Assembly (NCBI GenBank): GCA_930367215.1
Contig: OV884058.1
Location: 219,584,208-219,648,207, forward strand
Source of the DNA: Pollenia angustigena
Taxonomy: Eukaryota > Arthropoda > Insecta > Diptera > Polleniidae
DNA: 64,000 nucleotides
Direction of reading: 5' to 3'
Below the pieces are notes generated by a model that did no database searches, was not told the origin of the DNA, and saw only the letters and a program-made list of their open reading frames with translations. Both the position numbers and the translations under genes were made by a program. Below are positions 45,409-56,580 of the stretch, piece by piece. Position 1 is the first letter of the stretch. Each line of letters starts with the position of its first letter.

Positions 45409-45549
45409 ATGTGGTGTTTATAGAACAAGAGCGCCTTACTCGTCCGTTCAACTTACATTTAAAACAAAAACAAAATTTCGAAATTTGTTTTTGTTTTTAA
45501 TGTAAGTTGAACGGACGAGTAAGGCGCTCGTGTTCTATAAACTACACAT
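45409..45549. repeat. Near-perfect palindrome, about 70-bp arms
   Basis: Centred at 45479/45480 (AAATTTCGAAATTT) with no spacer. Arms share GTTTATAGAACA, GCGCCTTACTCGTCCG and CAACTTACATT with their complements, with only a few mismatches or bulges. Confidence 0.85.
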
Positions 45550-45957
45550 AAAATCAAACATATCTTAGGAACTCTATCTGGACATATGTATGTTTCTGAA
45601 GAACAACCCGGATCTAAGGGTTTCATTCTCTGGGGATATACATAAGTGCAACCAATCATTAATACCCAGAGTCCTTTCTGGAAATACGGGAAGCAAATAT
45701 GCTGGTAATTAATGATGATTTCGAGGCCATCTGTTAATGGATATGCTTTTTTTTGCCAAAATATAAGAAATTCTTACAGATATTAATTTTGAGGTTGATT
45801 TTTGCTTAACGCGTCGGAGTTCGGCCTCCTGGACAAACCTGTTTATGCACTGAAATTTAAATTGATCTGACGGCTGAGCAAAGGACTAAGTACTAGTTTA
45901 TGGTCCTGTATGTATTTTACCTTTGTATATTTTGGTGCAACTAATGCTTTACGACTA
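45550..45957. other. Intergenic stretch, nothing recognised
   Basis: Mixed composition; no coding family resemblance. Confidence 0.4.
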
Positions 45958-45960
45958 TTA

Positions 45961-47197
45961 GGCCCGTTTTCACGACTGACCTTTAAAGATCGAAATAGTT
46001 AATGGTACCTTTAGCACTAGTGAGGAATAAAGTTGCCTTCAACTATTTTTCGTTTTCACAACTTCTGTATAAAATAAACTTAACATTTTTAAAAATGTGG
46101 CAACACTAAAGTAAATACCGATTATTTTTGCCAAAATAAAAATACGAACTGGCAACTACGTACTTTCTTTTACTTTTCTCATTTTAAATTTTTGGGTGCA
46201 CAAATATTTTTTAATAATGGCAAATATTAATAAAATACCGCGTACACGTGAATTTAACATTTTGTAAATTTTTATTTGTAAAATACGAGTTTGTTATTAA
46301 TTAACAAAATTGTAAACGGGACATTCGCACACGTTTATATTGACAAAACTGTAAAAAACAACCTGATTTTCATTTTTTAAATTAATGATTCTTTTAACTC
46401 TCAATTAGCTCTTTAATTTCCGCAAATGAAATTTTTCGCTTACTGTCGTGGTTTCCGAGATAATTGCAAAAAACCAGTGATTGTAAACGGGATAAAAAAC
46501 GGAAGTGGGTTTTAAGGAGTAACCGTTTAAACAGTGATTTCTGCGAAACCTGACACAATATTTTATTGGGATTAATTTTAAAATGTTGCGTACTAATGTG
46601 CCCTAAAAATGGTTTCTATTTCAAAATAAAATATGAATTACATTTTTTTAAGTAAATTGTTAAAGAAATTGTAAACGGGACATTGTAAACGGGACAATTT
46701 TTCCACCATGATTAAAATTTTTTTATGTTGCTATTTATATTCCTTTACATAAGAAACTTAATAAAAAATGTTTCTCAGATCATAAATATGCCTTAGATTA
46801 GAGTATTGTTGTTCAAAATGCATACATATTTTCTAATATACACAAGTATGTGCTAAAAGTTGTAGTACTTCGTTTACCATTTATCTTTTTTTCGAATCAA
46901 TTAATTTATACGCATATATTAAAAAAATATAAGCAATTCTCTAAATAAATCTTGAAATTAAAAATTTTTTTTTTCCATTTTTTGTGGTTGACGTTTTTTT
47001 ATTTTCTATATAAAAAATAGGTGAATATATTATGGCAGTCTCATATCTAAACCTTACGACAAAAGTTAAAGGTAGAACGTTCCTCTCTTTAAATTATCCT
47101 TCACTTTTAGATTAAAGGGAACTTGTGATAATTAAAAACTCATTATCTGTTCGATAAATTCCTACATTTAGCTATCGTTAAGTCGTGAAAACGGGCC
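45961..47197. mobile_element. TTA-flanked element with TIR GGCCCGTTTTCACGACT
   Basis: TTA at 45958-45960 and 47198-47200. Ends GGCCCGTTTTCACGACT and AGTCGTGAAAACGGGCC are perfect over 17 bp. The 3-bp duplication and GGC-type end fit PIF/Harbinger. The interior has at least four copies of TTGTAAACGGGA (about 46311, 46473, 46668, 46685). No transposase frame. Confidence 0.82.
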
Positions 47198-47200
47198 TTA

Positions 47201-48599
47201 AGCGCATAAATTTAGATATCACCAAAAGATCCAGCCAGCCAGAAAGCAATCTTCAACCGATTGTTCCAGTATACAGCTGGCCTGGTTGATGGTAGGGACT
47301 TCCTGGAGATTTAAAAAATTAGGGACTAATATTTGACATAGTAATGGTGGCCTGTTTTTCACAAAAAACATTTTTTTTTCTTGTGGTGCTGCGCGTAAAA
47401 AGCGTTGCGTGTTTCTTAAAGCGATGAAAGCAAATGAAATATGAAATTTGAAATATGAATATTGACGCGAAAACGCAATTAGGTCCTTAAGGGATAAACT
47501 GCAAATTAAGGAAAGTTACACTTATTGTCGTGATAACAGTTGCTATACATACTAGACTTTTTAATCTTGAAGTATTAAAGTTTTGACTTCCCTGTACAAA
47601 CATTTACCGAAAAGGGTTAATTTATTTTTATTAATATCAATGTGCATCTTAACACTTATTTTCTAATTATAAATTAAATTTAACTTTTCAACGTGTACAT
47701 TTAGAATTAAATTTTTAAATATCTATATATCGTAACCTAAAACGCAAAACGCCCTGTCTAACATTTTGAAAATTTTACAGGAAAGCAAAAAGCTATTTTA
47801 AATAATAAATTTCCTTAAACTATTTAAAAGTGTTGATGCAATACATCAGAATCCATGAAAAATCGAATTTAGCTAGTTAAGGCGGTTTGCGCTTTAGGTT
47901 ACGATATGTATAACAGTTTTACATTAAATATTAACGTTGCATTTATTCTTTTATTTTCTTTCTTCCTTTTTATTCGATTTCTATTAAATTATGCCTTATC
48001 AACTTCCTGACATTTATCACATGCAATGCATGTTTATCTATGGATATGTATGTATTGGCTTTGGACTTTATCAAATTGTTAAACGTTTTAAACGGTTATA
48101 CATACACACACACACATCACTTTATGTGTATGTGCCAATAAAAAATCACACAACTAATGAACCCAAATCGCCGGTTAAACGCATATAACCAATACAACTC
48201 GTTTAAAAAATGGCACCAAAAACAACCATAACAACAACAACAAAACTGGTATGCATATCCATCGTTTGTATCCAACTGAATTGCTCTCGATGCTTTTTAT
48301 CTTCTTCTATCAAAAATTTGTATGTATGTGTCTCTGATTTGAATCTATATTTAAATCGTCAATGCCACGTTATCAATATCGTATTTTCGTTATTTATTGT
48401 TTGTTCAACAACTATAAACATTTAAATTTTTCTTAAACGATTTACGGTCATTGGGCTAATGCGGCATATCTTTTGCAAAACAATAACAAATTGTCTGGTT
48501 GTGTCATTTCAAAAACCCCGCCAAACAACTAACTTTTTGGTGAACCATACATAATACTCTTCACATCGCCTAACGCTTCATGCAAAACTCATGTTCGCC
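47201..48599. other. Region upstream of Crtc, nothing firmly recognised
   Basis: No exon or terminal repeats identified. 47700-47900 contains a pair of TCGTAACCTAAA/TTTAGGTTACGA blocks that may be ends of a small element. Confidence 0.4.
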
Positions 48600-48887
48600 G
48601 TATACGCTACGTAACAGATATTCCAGACAACCTGGCTGTAGCAGCAGTGGTTGTGCTTGCTCTGTATTCTGTTCAATTAAAAGAAATATCAATAAAAAAA
48701 AAAAAACAACAAATTATACAATTTATACAATAAAAACGTAACAACTGTGAAAAAAAGAAAAAGATTTTGAGTGCCAAGCGCGGGTAATAGAGAAAGAGCA
48801 ACGTGGGTACTTCAAAAAGAACTATTGAGTAGAATTAATAAAACGCACACACAAATATACATTAAGTAACAGAGAATTAAAAGTACA
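48600..48887 (+). promoter_or_regulatory. Probable Crtc 5' UTR
   Basis: Directly upstream of the Crtc ATG. It is A-rich with AAAAAACAACAAAT and purine blocks typical of fly leaders, and has no long frame. No TATA box, Inr or convincing splice acceptor could be assigned. The start context ACAATGG has A at -3 and G at +4. Confidence 0.45.
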
Positions 48888-51503
48888 ATGGCGAATCCAC
48901 GTAAATTTAGCGAGAAAATCGCTTTACAAAAGCAGAAACAAGCGGAGGGAACTGCTGAGTTTGAAAAAATTATGAATGAAGTCAAAGCAACCAGGGTGGT
49001 AGATAATGCCCAAGGCAACACAGATCTTAATGATGGTAATGGTTTACATAGAAATGCTAGTTTAAGTGGCGGTAGTGGTGGTAGTGGTACAAGTAGTGGA
49101 GCCAGTGGAGGTGGTGCTTCTCCGGATGCAAATGCCGGCGGTGGTGGTGTGAGTATGGGTGGCGGAGGAGGCGTAGGCATTTTGAACAGTTCAACTGGAT
49201 CACGAGAATCACGAGTACGCAGCGTAGGAGTAGGTCCAATGAGAAGACCCTCAGAACGTAAACAGGATCGATCTCCTTATGGCAGCACAGCAAGCGGTTT
49301 AATGCTTAGCGGTATGCCACAACAAACACAAAACAGTTATTTAAGTCCACCCATGGATAGTAGCTGGCGACGTTCGAATTCAGATTCGGCTTTACATCAG
49401 ACCCTTAACAATTTGGCGGAGGGAAATTTCGTCACATCCACCAGTCCAGTACCGAGTTTAATAGGTGACTTAAATTCCCTGCATGCCAATTTAAACCATC
49501 ATCATCCTCATCACAGCCAAAGATCTCAATCTCCCAATATTGGGCGTAGTTATAGTCCTCAAGCACAAAGAAGAAAACATACGTTACTACAACAACAGCA
49601 GCAGCAACATCAACATCAGCAACAAATTCATCATCAACAGCAGCAACAACAACTACAGCATCAACGTTTACAAATGCAACAGCAACAAGAAGCACAACAA
49701 CATCAACAACTGCAGCAACATTTACAAAACCAACAGCAATGCATGCAGCAGCAACAGCAGTTACATCATCAACAACAGCAACAACAATACGCCAACGCCA
49801 AATACAATAACTCCAATATCATGTTCAAGGCAATACACGAACAACAATTGGCCTTTAATAACACTGGCTCATTACCCGACTTAACGTCCGTTCACTATTC
49901 AACTACAAATCCAAACAATAACAGCCCGCAAATGATGCAAACCACAACGCAGCAGCAACAACAGGCTCTATCTCCCATTTTATCGCCACATCACAACAAT
50001 GTCTGTCATGATCGGGATCAATCATCTAGTCCATTTAGTCCAGCGAGTACAACAGGCGGAGGTGGTCCTCCATCGCCATATCATCAGCAACAACATTCTC
50101 CAACATCTGCCACAAATACACCCTCAGCTAATGTCCAAACATCACCTCATTTGTCCTTCACCAATTTGTCTGTACAATCGCCAGCGAATGTACAACAAAC
50201 AACAGCACAAAATACAGCCGCTGCCTTTAGCACATTGCCAACACTGGGTGCCGCCAGCTCAACAGGTAATCTAACGGATTATCGACAACCATTGAATCCA
50301 CCCAGTCCTGGTTCTTCCCCTGGCCTTCTAGCATCAGGCCCTGCCAACGACATACACACGAGTGCACCACCTAGTCCCATACGACATTGTCAAAATAATC
50401 TGAATACGTCCGTTAGTGGAGGAAATAATAGTCAAAATCAACAAACTCAAATGCCAACACAAAGTTTACAAAACTCTTTCGGGAATTTAGAATCCAATTC
50501 TGGTTATAATACGCTTAACTCTGCCTTTCATAACCACTTTGAACAATTTCATTTGGGTGATAGCAGTCAGTCACCGCAAAACAACTACGATGCTTTGGAA
50601 TTCGAAGACTTAGGAATGGGCAACCAACAACACAATACCTTTAATAGTAAAATAATTGACTTCAGCGACTTGACAACGCCCTCCTCAGCCACATCATCGC
50701 ATACCACAAGAACGAACTCAACAAATACAACATCAAGTTGTAATAATAACAACAACTTACCGCAACAACAGCGAAACAACTCCCAACAATTCCAACACCA
50801 TCACCAACAACTACTTTTAAACAACAATTCAGCCACAACTACCACGAGTAGTAATACTAATACTAATGGTCCTTCGAATACCTGCAGAACCCACAATACA
50901 GGTCTGATGAACAATAATGATAGACAACAAGACATATTATCGGGCAATTCATCGCCTATACCTTCACCTCTTTCAAACTGTGTACCACCGCCTTCCTCGC
51001 CCTTACCCATACCAATATCTGCGCATTCGCCGGCACATCATCAACAGTTGTCGTTATCGATCCAAACATCGCCACATCAATCGCCAATGCATTCGCCGCA
51101 TCACTCGCCTTCACCGCTGTCAGTATCGTCCCCCGGTCTGACAATGTTGAGTGGTAGTATATCTCCCGCACCTTCACCCTCCGCCCACATAATGCAACAG
51201 CATCAACATAATCACCTAAACAATCAAACAGCGAATCAATTGCATCACAATCAAACATCACACAACAACCATCACCTCCAGCAGCACCAACAGCAACATA
51301 ATCAAACGCACACAACAACAGCAGCCACGAATATACCACAGATTATATTCTCCGACTATTCGTCGTCCCGCGATATTTTCGACAGTCTCGACCTCGATTT
51401 GGGTACAATCGACGGCCCTGGTCTGCAAATGCTTTCCGACCAAAATCCCATCATGATTGCAGATCCCTCAATAGAGGATAGTTTTCGTAGAGATCTTAAC
51501 TGA
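48888..51503 (+). CDS. Crtc: CREB-regulated transcription coactivator (TORC)
   Basis: An 871-residue coactivator that binds the bZIP of CREB and drives cAMP/Ca-responsive transcription in the nucleus; SIK kinases phosphorylate it and 14-3-3 proteins then hold it in the cytoplasm, calcineurin reverses this. Seen here: N-terminal CREB-binding domain MANPRKFSEKIALQKQKQ (helix to about residue 36); a Gly/Ser linker (59-95); conserved RSVGVGPMRRPSERKQDRSP (111-130); the SIK site WRRSNSDSALH (160-170, Ser165 equivalent to mammalian CRTC2 Ser171); a Gln/His-rich run (235-300); a GSLPDLT block (327-333), a second conserved regulatory site; long Ser/Pro/Asn/Gln-rich middle; and the C-terminal activation domain from IIFSDYSS to SIEDSFRRDLN. 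The start is the Met that begins the family signature. The whole protein lies in one exon and is slightly longer than I recall for Drosophila. The TGA is followed by an open frame (see next entry). Confidence 0.96.
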   Translation: MANPRKFSEKIALQKQKQAEGTAEFEKIMNEVKATRVVDNAQGNTDLNDGNGLHRNASLSGGSGGSGTSSGASGGGASPDANAGGGGVSMGGGGGVGILNSSTGSRESRVRSVGVGPMRRPSERKQDRSPYGSTASGLMLSGMPQQTQNSYLSPPMDSSWRRSNSDSALHQTLNNLAEGNFVTSTSPVPSLIGDLNSLHANLNHHHPHHSQRSQSPNIGRSYSPQAQRRKHTLLQQQQQQHQHQQQIHHQQQQQQLQHQRLQMQQQQEAQQHQQLQQHLQNQQQCMQQQQQLHHQQQQQQYANAKYNNSNIMFKAIHEQQLAFNNTGSLPDLTSVHYSTTNPNNNSPQMMQTTTQQQQQALSPILSPHHNNVCHDRDQSSSPFSPASTTGGGGPPSPYHQQQHSPTSATNTPSANVQTSPHLSFTNLSVQSPANVQQTTAQNTAAAFSTLPTLGAASSTGNLTDYRQPLNPPSPGSSPGLLASGPANDIHTSAPPSPIRHCQNNLNTSVSGGNNSQNQQTQMPTQSLQNSFGNLESNSGYNTLNSAFHNHFEQFHLGDSSQSPQNNYDALEFEDLGMGNQQHNTFNSKIIDFSDLTTPSSATSSHTTRTNSTNTTSSCNNNNNLPQQQRNNSQQFQHHHQQLLLNNNSATTTTSSNTNTNGPSNTCRTHNTGLMNNNDRQQDILSGNSSPIPSPLSNCVPPPSSPLPIPISAHSPAHHQQLSLSIQTSPHQSPMHSPHHSPSPLSVSSPGLTMLSGSISPAPSPSAHIMQQHQHNHLNNQTANQLHHNQTSHNNHHLQQHQQQHNQTHTTTAATNIPQIIFSDYSSSRDIFDSLDLDLGTIDGPGLQMLSDQNPIMIADPSIEDSFRRDLN

Positions 51504-51821
51504 TACTACGAGGAAGCTGTTGCAGCTATTGAGAGTGGTATTTTCTTAGAGGACTCGTTCGATCCTTTGGGTCCGCTTGTCGATGTTACCGAAGTTTTAG
51601 GCAATCCTCTTACCCATCATGCAACACAACTTCATGCAAATAAACCCGAAAACGATGCTGCTGGTGTTGTCATCGTTGACAGCAGTAGCAACAGCATTTG
51701 TGGTGAGGAAACAAGCGATACCCATGTTAACAGAGATGATATTTTAAGCAGCTTAAACGACCAAATCAACGACGAGGCTCATGATGACGAAGACGAAGAG
51801 GTACGCAATTTCTTTTTCTAA
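51504..51821 (+). other. In-frame open extension after the Crtc TGA (readthrough or longer isoform candidate)
   Basis: Directly after TGA (51501-51503) the same frame stays open for 105 codons to TAA at 51819. It begins YYEEAVAAIESGIFLEDSF, contains PLGPLVDVTEVLG, and ends in an acidic run DEAHDDEDEE. The composition is non-repetitive and protein-like, unlike the Asn/Gln-rich exon before it. At GAAGAG|GTACGC (GT at 51801) there is a splice-donor match in phase 0, so the last six codons may be intronic and the extension 99 codons long. Options: stop-codon readthrough (widespread in flies), an alternative splice that removes the stop (a CTGTTGCAG acceptor-like site ends at about 51524), or chance. 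The base after TGA is T, not the most leaky C. Confidence 0.5.
51801..51806 (+). promoter_or_regulatory. Candidate 5' splice site, phase 0
   Basis: AG|GTACGC matches the donor consensus at AG, GT, A+3 and G+5. It falls at a codon boundary of the post-stop frame. A matching acceptor exon was not recognised downstream. Confidence 0.35.
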
Positions 51822-53539
51822 ATTATCTCATAGAAATCATTAAAAAAAACACACACATCCCGACTTGAAATATTTTAAATGAGGGCGGGCGTCAAAGAAC
51901 TGAAAGAATCATAAAAAATAAATCATTTAGAACACTCCCCCTTTTCAAACAAATTAAAATTGAAAGTCTTAAATTTTAAGTCTATCGTGAATATAAAGTA
52001 AAGTGTTTTTCCCTCGAAATTTTTCTTTTCCCCGTACATTTTTAATGGGAAAGGGAAAAAAATTATTTGCGATAGGAATGATTATCAAAATTTTTTATTT
52101 CTTTACAAATGAAAGAAATACGAAAAAAATTTCTGAAATTTATAAAACAAACATTTGTGTGCAAAATAATTCGCTTAAAAGTCAATATATGAATCATTTT
52201 AACAGCCTTCAATAAAAAATTACAATTTATAGAACATGCCTTAACGGTGTACACTTTTAAGTTGTGCCACAAAAGAGACCCTAATGGATATTAAACCCTT
52301 AGAAGGTTAAAGAAGATTTATGAAAAAAGCAAATAGGCATTACAACAGTATCAAGACATACATCTGTTAACTTGTTCCTAAAAATGTAAGCAAAGCTGAA
52401 ATTGTTTAAGAAAAGCAAAGTGGACTGGATTCAAATGATAATTTAGGAACTGAAATTAAACTTCTACAAAAATCTCTCTAAGCTTTATTTCCTGTGATAT
52501 AAAAAAGGGTTTGTCGCAAAGACAAAGAGTTCTTAAACACATGTTGGTACCTAGATCATTATATCCTGAATAAGATCAATATATTACGATCAAAATTTTA
52601 GAATTCAGAACGTACTGTACTTTTACTTTATATTTGTGTAAAAATTTTGACTTGACTTGATTTTATTAATATTTCTTTTAGCAGAAAATGAAAGCAACAA
52701 ACAAAATAAATTTGTATAAAAAATCAAAATACAGGTTCTTTATGAGATTTAAATCTGATTTAATTAAAAAAAATAATTAAAACGTATTTGGTACAAAAAT
52801 TAAAAACCAAACAAAAAATATTTATATATGTATGTATACAATATTAAATAAAATTTAATCAATGTGTGCAATAATATCGAATCATAGGGAAGTATTAAAA
52901 CAAAAAACAACAAACAAGTAAACTCAATCAAAAACAAAAGTTACAAATAATAATAAAAAACAGAGATTACATTGTCCTCCCCCCCCCCCCCCCACAACCT
53001 TGTTAATCCAAAAGTGTCTTAGGCCGGTGACAAAAGTAACAAAACATACTTAAATACATTCAAATCGTAATCACCGCATCAGAAATCATCATAAAAATTT
53101 TATAGGAAAAATAGAAATTGTATATTGAATATCTTATACTCAAACATCGTTTATCCGACAAAATACTAGTATACTAAACCTACAATATTTTACAAATAAA
53201 AGAAACACACAGCAAAATATGATCAAATACAATTATTAATTAAATTCAAATAAATACACTAAATAATTGAAACAAATTTTTGCATTCATTAAATGTAAAA
53301 GAAATTCCAAAGTTAACACACAATAAAACACTTGTATTCAAAATATAACCAAGTTTGATAGATATTTTGCTTACTAATTATTGAATTAAAATTTTTTCGA
53401 AATATTATCAAAAATTACAAGCCAAGTTCCGTCTCCTTTTTTATTTCTTATGATTATAATGATATTATGGTTTTTCTTTTTTAACTGCATTATAGCTTAT
53501 AATGATAATATTTACAAGACAGATTTAATGTTGAAATTT
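51822..53539 (+). other. A+T-rich sequence after Crtc: probable 3' UTR and/or intron
   Basis: No coding exon recognised. Several AATAAA hexamers (for example near 52847 and 53247). A 15-C homopolymer lies at about 52979-52993. The polyadenylation site cannot be fixed from sequence. Confidence 0.45.
52979..52993. repeat. Poly-C tract
   Basis: An uninterrupted run of about 15 C in an otherwise A+T-rich region; also a likely site of length error in the assembly. Confidence 0.9.
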
Positions 53540-53559
53540 TTTTTTTTTTTTTATAATAA

Positions 53560-53950
53560 TCTGATAGATAATTTTATTACATTTTATTACATACTCCTTT
53601 TCGGTCAGTCTAATTTTTTACTGCTTTTACCAATAAATCTGGGCGTATGGCATCAATTTTGGCTTGAATATTGGCTTCCAATGCTGCAAAAGTTGCTGGT
53701 AAACTTTTAGCAGGCTAAGATATCACCGTCTTACTTTGTGGTAATTCTAACAAGTTGCCAAGAAAATGCTCGCACTATTTTTATACTGTTCCCAACGCCG
53801 TGTTCGTGCTGTGGGTTTATGGGCTGCCAAACATCGTTTTCCATCTGATCCCCCTCGGCAAAGTTTGTTTTTATATTTTTCAAGCATATTTTTGCAGAAA
53901 TTCATAGGTTTTCTTTGGCAAAGTCTATTGGCATTTTTTTTAAACAAACA
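53560..53950 (-). pseudogene. Possible mariner-like transposase C-terminal relic
   Basis: Minus strand near 53700-53615 reads ATFAALEANIQAKIDAIRPD followed by LLVKAVKN, then a stop, then TDRKG. This resembles the LxANIxxxIxxIxPxxLxxVxxNW block at the end of many mariner-like transposases. The sequence toward 53950 (DGKRCLAAHKPTARTRRWEQ in another frame) may be part of the same relic. Stops interrupt it. Identification is tentative. Confidence 0.35.
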
Positions 53951-54063
53951 TATTAAGTTGAGCGCAGAGAACCTTTATTAACGTCCCTACAAGAAATGGC
54001 TGATGTAAACTAACACATACAACTAACACACTTTAAATTTTGTATTAAATTTACGTATATATA

Positions 54064-54757
54064 CCCTGCAAATAAAATTGGACCACCTGATCCATTTTGA
54101 TAAAATGGAACCATGGACTGGTCTGATGTAATGCAAGCATGGACCATGTCATTGTTAAAAAGTGCTTGTAGTTAGACGACATGTCTTCGTTTTTTAACGA
54201 CATGCTTTCGTTCTTAAACGACTTCAAAGCTAATTCTCTTGAGTATACCATGGAGTAGCTTAAAAACTACTCCTTAGTAGTCCAAAGGTGGGTGATATGG
54301 TCCTCTCCTAGGACATCGTAATGTTAAATAGACCAGGTTTTTTCCATACGTTTGGGTTACTTTTTGACTAGTCATGGTCCCTTCCCTGCAAATAATATTG
54401 GACCACCTGATCCATTTTTATAAAATGGACTACTCCATGGACTGGTCCGATGTAATGCAAGCATGGACCATGTCATTGTTAAAAAGTGTTTGTAGTGAGA
54501 CGACATGTCTTCATGTTTTAACGACATGCTTTCGTTTTTAAACGACTTCAAAAGTAATCCTCTTGAGTAGATCATGGAGTAGTTTTTAAACTACTCCTTA
54601 GTGGTCCAAAGGTGGGTTATATGGTCCTCTCCTTGGACATCGTAATGTTAAATAGACCAGGTTTTTTCCATACGTTTTTGTTACTTTTGGACTAGTCCTG
54701 GTCCCTTGTGGGCTACTCTTTACACGCGTGTTTGGACTAGTCCTATTATTTGCAGGG
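54064..54757 (-). mobile_element. Head-to-tail dimer of the CCCTGCAAATAA element
   Basis: Unit 1 is 54064-54383 and lacks its last about 60 bp; unit 2 is 54384-54757 and is complete. The outer ends are CCCTGCAAATAA and TTATTTGCAGGG; flanks are TATA on both sides. Both units match 29512-29937 in reverse. A short frame (YSRxLxLKSFKxESMSLK...) is open in all three copies, but copy similarity alone can explain that. Confidence 0.75.
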
Positions 54758-56433
54758 TATATTTTAAAGTTCACAAGTATGAGTGGGAAAAAAATGTCAC
54801 ACATACACGAATGTTTACATACATCAGTTTTTCATATTGCCTTTAATTAAATGATAGAAACATCTGATGTATAAACCCATCAGCAATGCCCATCAGATGA
54901 TGCATCAAATGACTGTCATTATTCTTGTAGGGGTGGCGCCTTCTAGTTCTAGTTCACAGTCAGCGAAAGCTGAAACTGAAGTTGTGATAGTAAGCGAACT
55001 ACTCATCAAACAAGATTCATTTATACAATAACATTAGCTGCGTTCGAGAACACATAAGTAAGTTTTTACTATTTTTTACTGAACTTTACTGCATTTTATG
55101 AAATTGGGTTCGAATACACAAAATACAGTAAATGAGAACACAAATTGAGAGCGTTAACTGACAGTTCTTGCCTGAGTATTTACAAATTTTTACTGCAGAA
55201 ATTTTTGCAGTAACATTTAGTAAATCACAAAAAACATATGGTTTCAAAAGGTAAACAAACAAAACTAACAATTAAAAAGCATACAAATTGTGAAAAAAAA
55301 ATGTTAAATAAAAGACAAGTTGAAATAAAAATTAAACCAAAACAGAAATTGAATAAATATTAATTAACTAAACTTGTGTGTGAAGCATTAATTTGGCTAA
55401 ATACAAACTTTTGAAATTTTTTTTGTTATGTTCTTAAGTAATCAAGTAATTGTTTGTATTTTCCAAAAATTTTTGTGTTATTAAAAATATTTAATCGAGT
55501 ACCGAAAGGAAAACGAGTTAAGTAGTCAAAAGTATAAACTTTTTTCAACACTTCAATTAATTGCCATCAGCTGTTGCCTTTATTTTCCAAATTTTTACAA
55601 ATTTTGCGTTCGCGTCCTCTTTTGTACGACAGGTTTTTGTGAGAGCCAAATTTTAAGTTTACTCATTTACTGCATTTTACTGTTGAAGTTCTCAAACGCA
55701 CCTATTGTCTGTATTTATACTCTTACGACAGTTTCTAAATAATAAAATATGAAGCATTTAACTTATTGCGTTTCTTTGAACAAATACATTTTAGGTTGGA
55801 AAATATTTGCTTACAGAGATAAGAAGGGGGAAAAACGATAAATATTTTAAATAGAATAAACACATTCTTCTCATAGGAATTCTTTGCATTTCAACCGTTT
55901 GCGCCACTGCGTCGCGTCGGCGTGGGGTCGGCGTGGGGTCGGCGTGGGTCAATAGTCAAACTTCAAGCTTTTTGTTGGTTAGAAGTATGTATACCGTAAT
56001 TGATTATCTATTTTAATTTATTTAGAACTGCAAAGAATTCTGATGATGAGAGTTTGGTTATTCTCTTAACATATAAATTCGACCTGAGTTCTTGTCGGTT
56101 TTCAATCAAGAATAAAACTTATCAAAACCTCTTAAATAATTTCATGTCTTAAAATATCTTCCTTCATTGAAAAATAGTTTAATGAACTTAAGCCTAATTT
56201 AAAAAAAAATATCAAAAATTTCAATTACAAACCAACAGTTCAATAAATCACAATTGGTTTTAAAAAAATTTTGATATTAAAAAAGAGTCAAGAAGTAATT
56301 AAATAATTTAGTTAGTCTGGGCTTACACAATGACAGTTTTCTTTCAGAAAGTCTGACTTTATAGGTGAGAGGGGAAGAGAACAGGCTATTCCTCTCCCCT
56401 CTCACCCATAAACTCAAACTTTCTTAAAGAAAG
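54758..56433. other. Intergenic stretch with a G+C-rich microrepeat and a decayed 561-bp-repeat relative
   Basis: 55915-55950 holds three copies of TCGGCGTGGGG. GTCAATAGTCAAAC at about 55949 and the inverted AACTTAAGCCTAATTT near 56184 are shared with the 561-bp repeat at 21301-22600, so 55940-56270 is probably a decayed, rearranged relative. 55015-55700 has CTGCATTTTAC blocks repeated in both orientations. No gene. Confidence 0.45.
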
Positions 56434-56580
56434 GGTGCGTTCGTAAATGCATCACTGCGCTGCATCACAAAAGCAAACTTTTTTTTAATGGCGATAAAAG
56501 AATAATTGTGTGACTATTATTGTTGTGGAGTATTTAACAATTTTTTGGTCCACATTTAATTCACTGATAAATAATAACTT
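56434..56580. mobile_element. Partial GGGTGCGTTCG MITE
   Basis: Starts GGGTGCGTTCGTAAATGC and follows the reverse complement of 32568-32776 through TTTAATGGCGATAAAAG and CACTGATAAAT, then diverges; the right end is missing. Confidence 0.75.

Noticed and set aside
48812..49293. Open frames on the minus strand over the Crtc start
   Set aside because: Low-complexity Pro/Leu or His-rich translations that are the antisense of the Gly/Ser- and Gln-coding repeats of Crtc.
49432..51443. Several 60-127-codon frames inside Crtc on both strands
   Set aside because: Shadows produced by the CAA/CAG/AAC repeats; they lack any family signature, while the Crtc frame has conserved blocks at both ends.
51501..51503. 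TGA read as selenocysteine
   Set aside because: Crtc is not a selenoprotein family, the codon comes exactly after the conserved C terminus, and no SECIS-like structure was recognised by eye; readthrough or splicing is the simpler idea.
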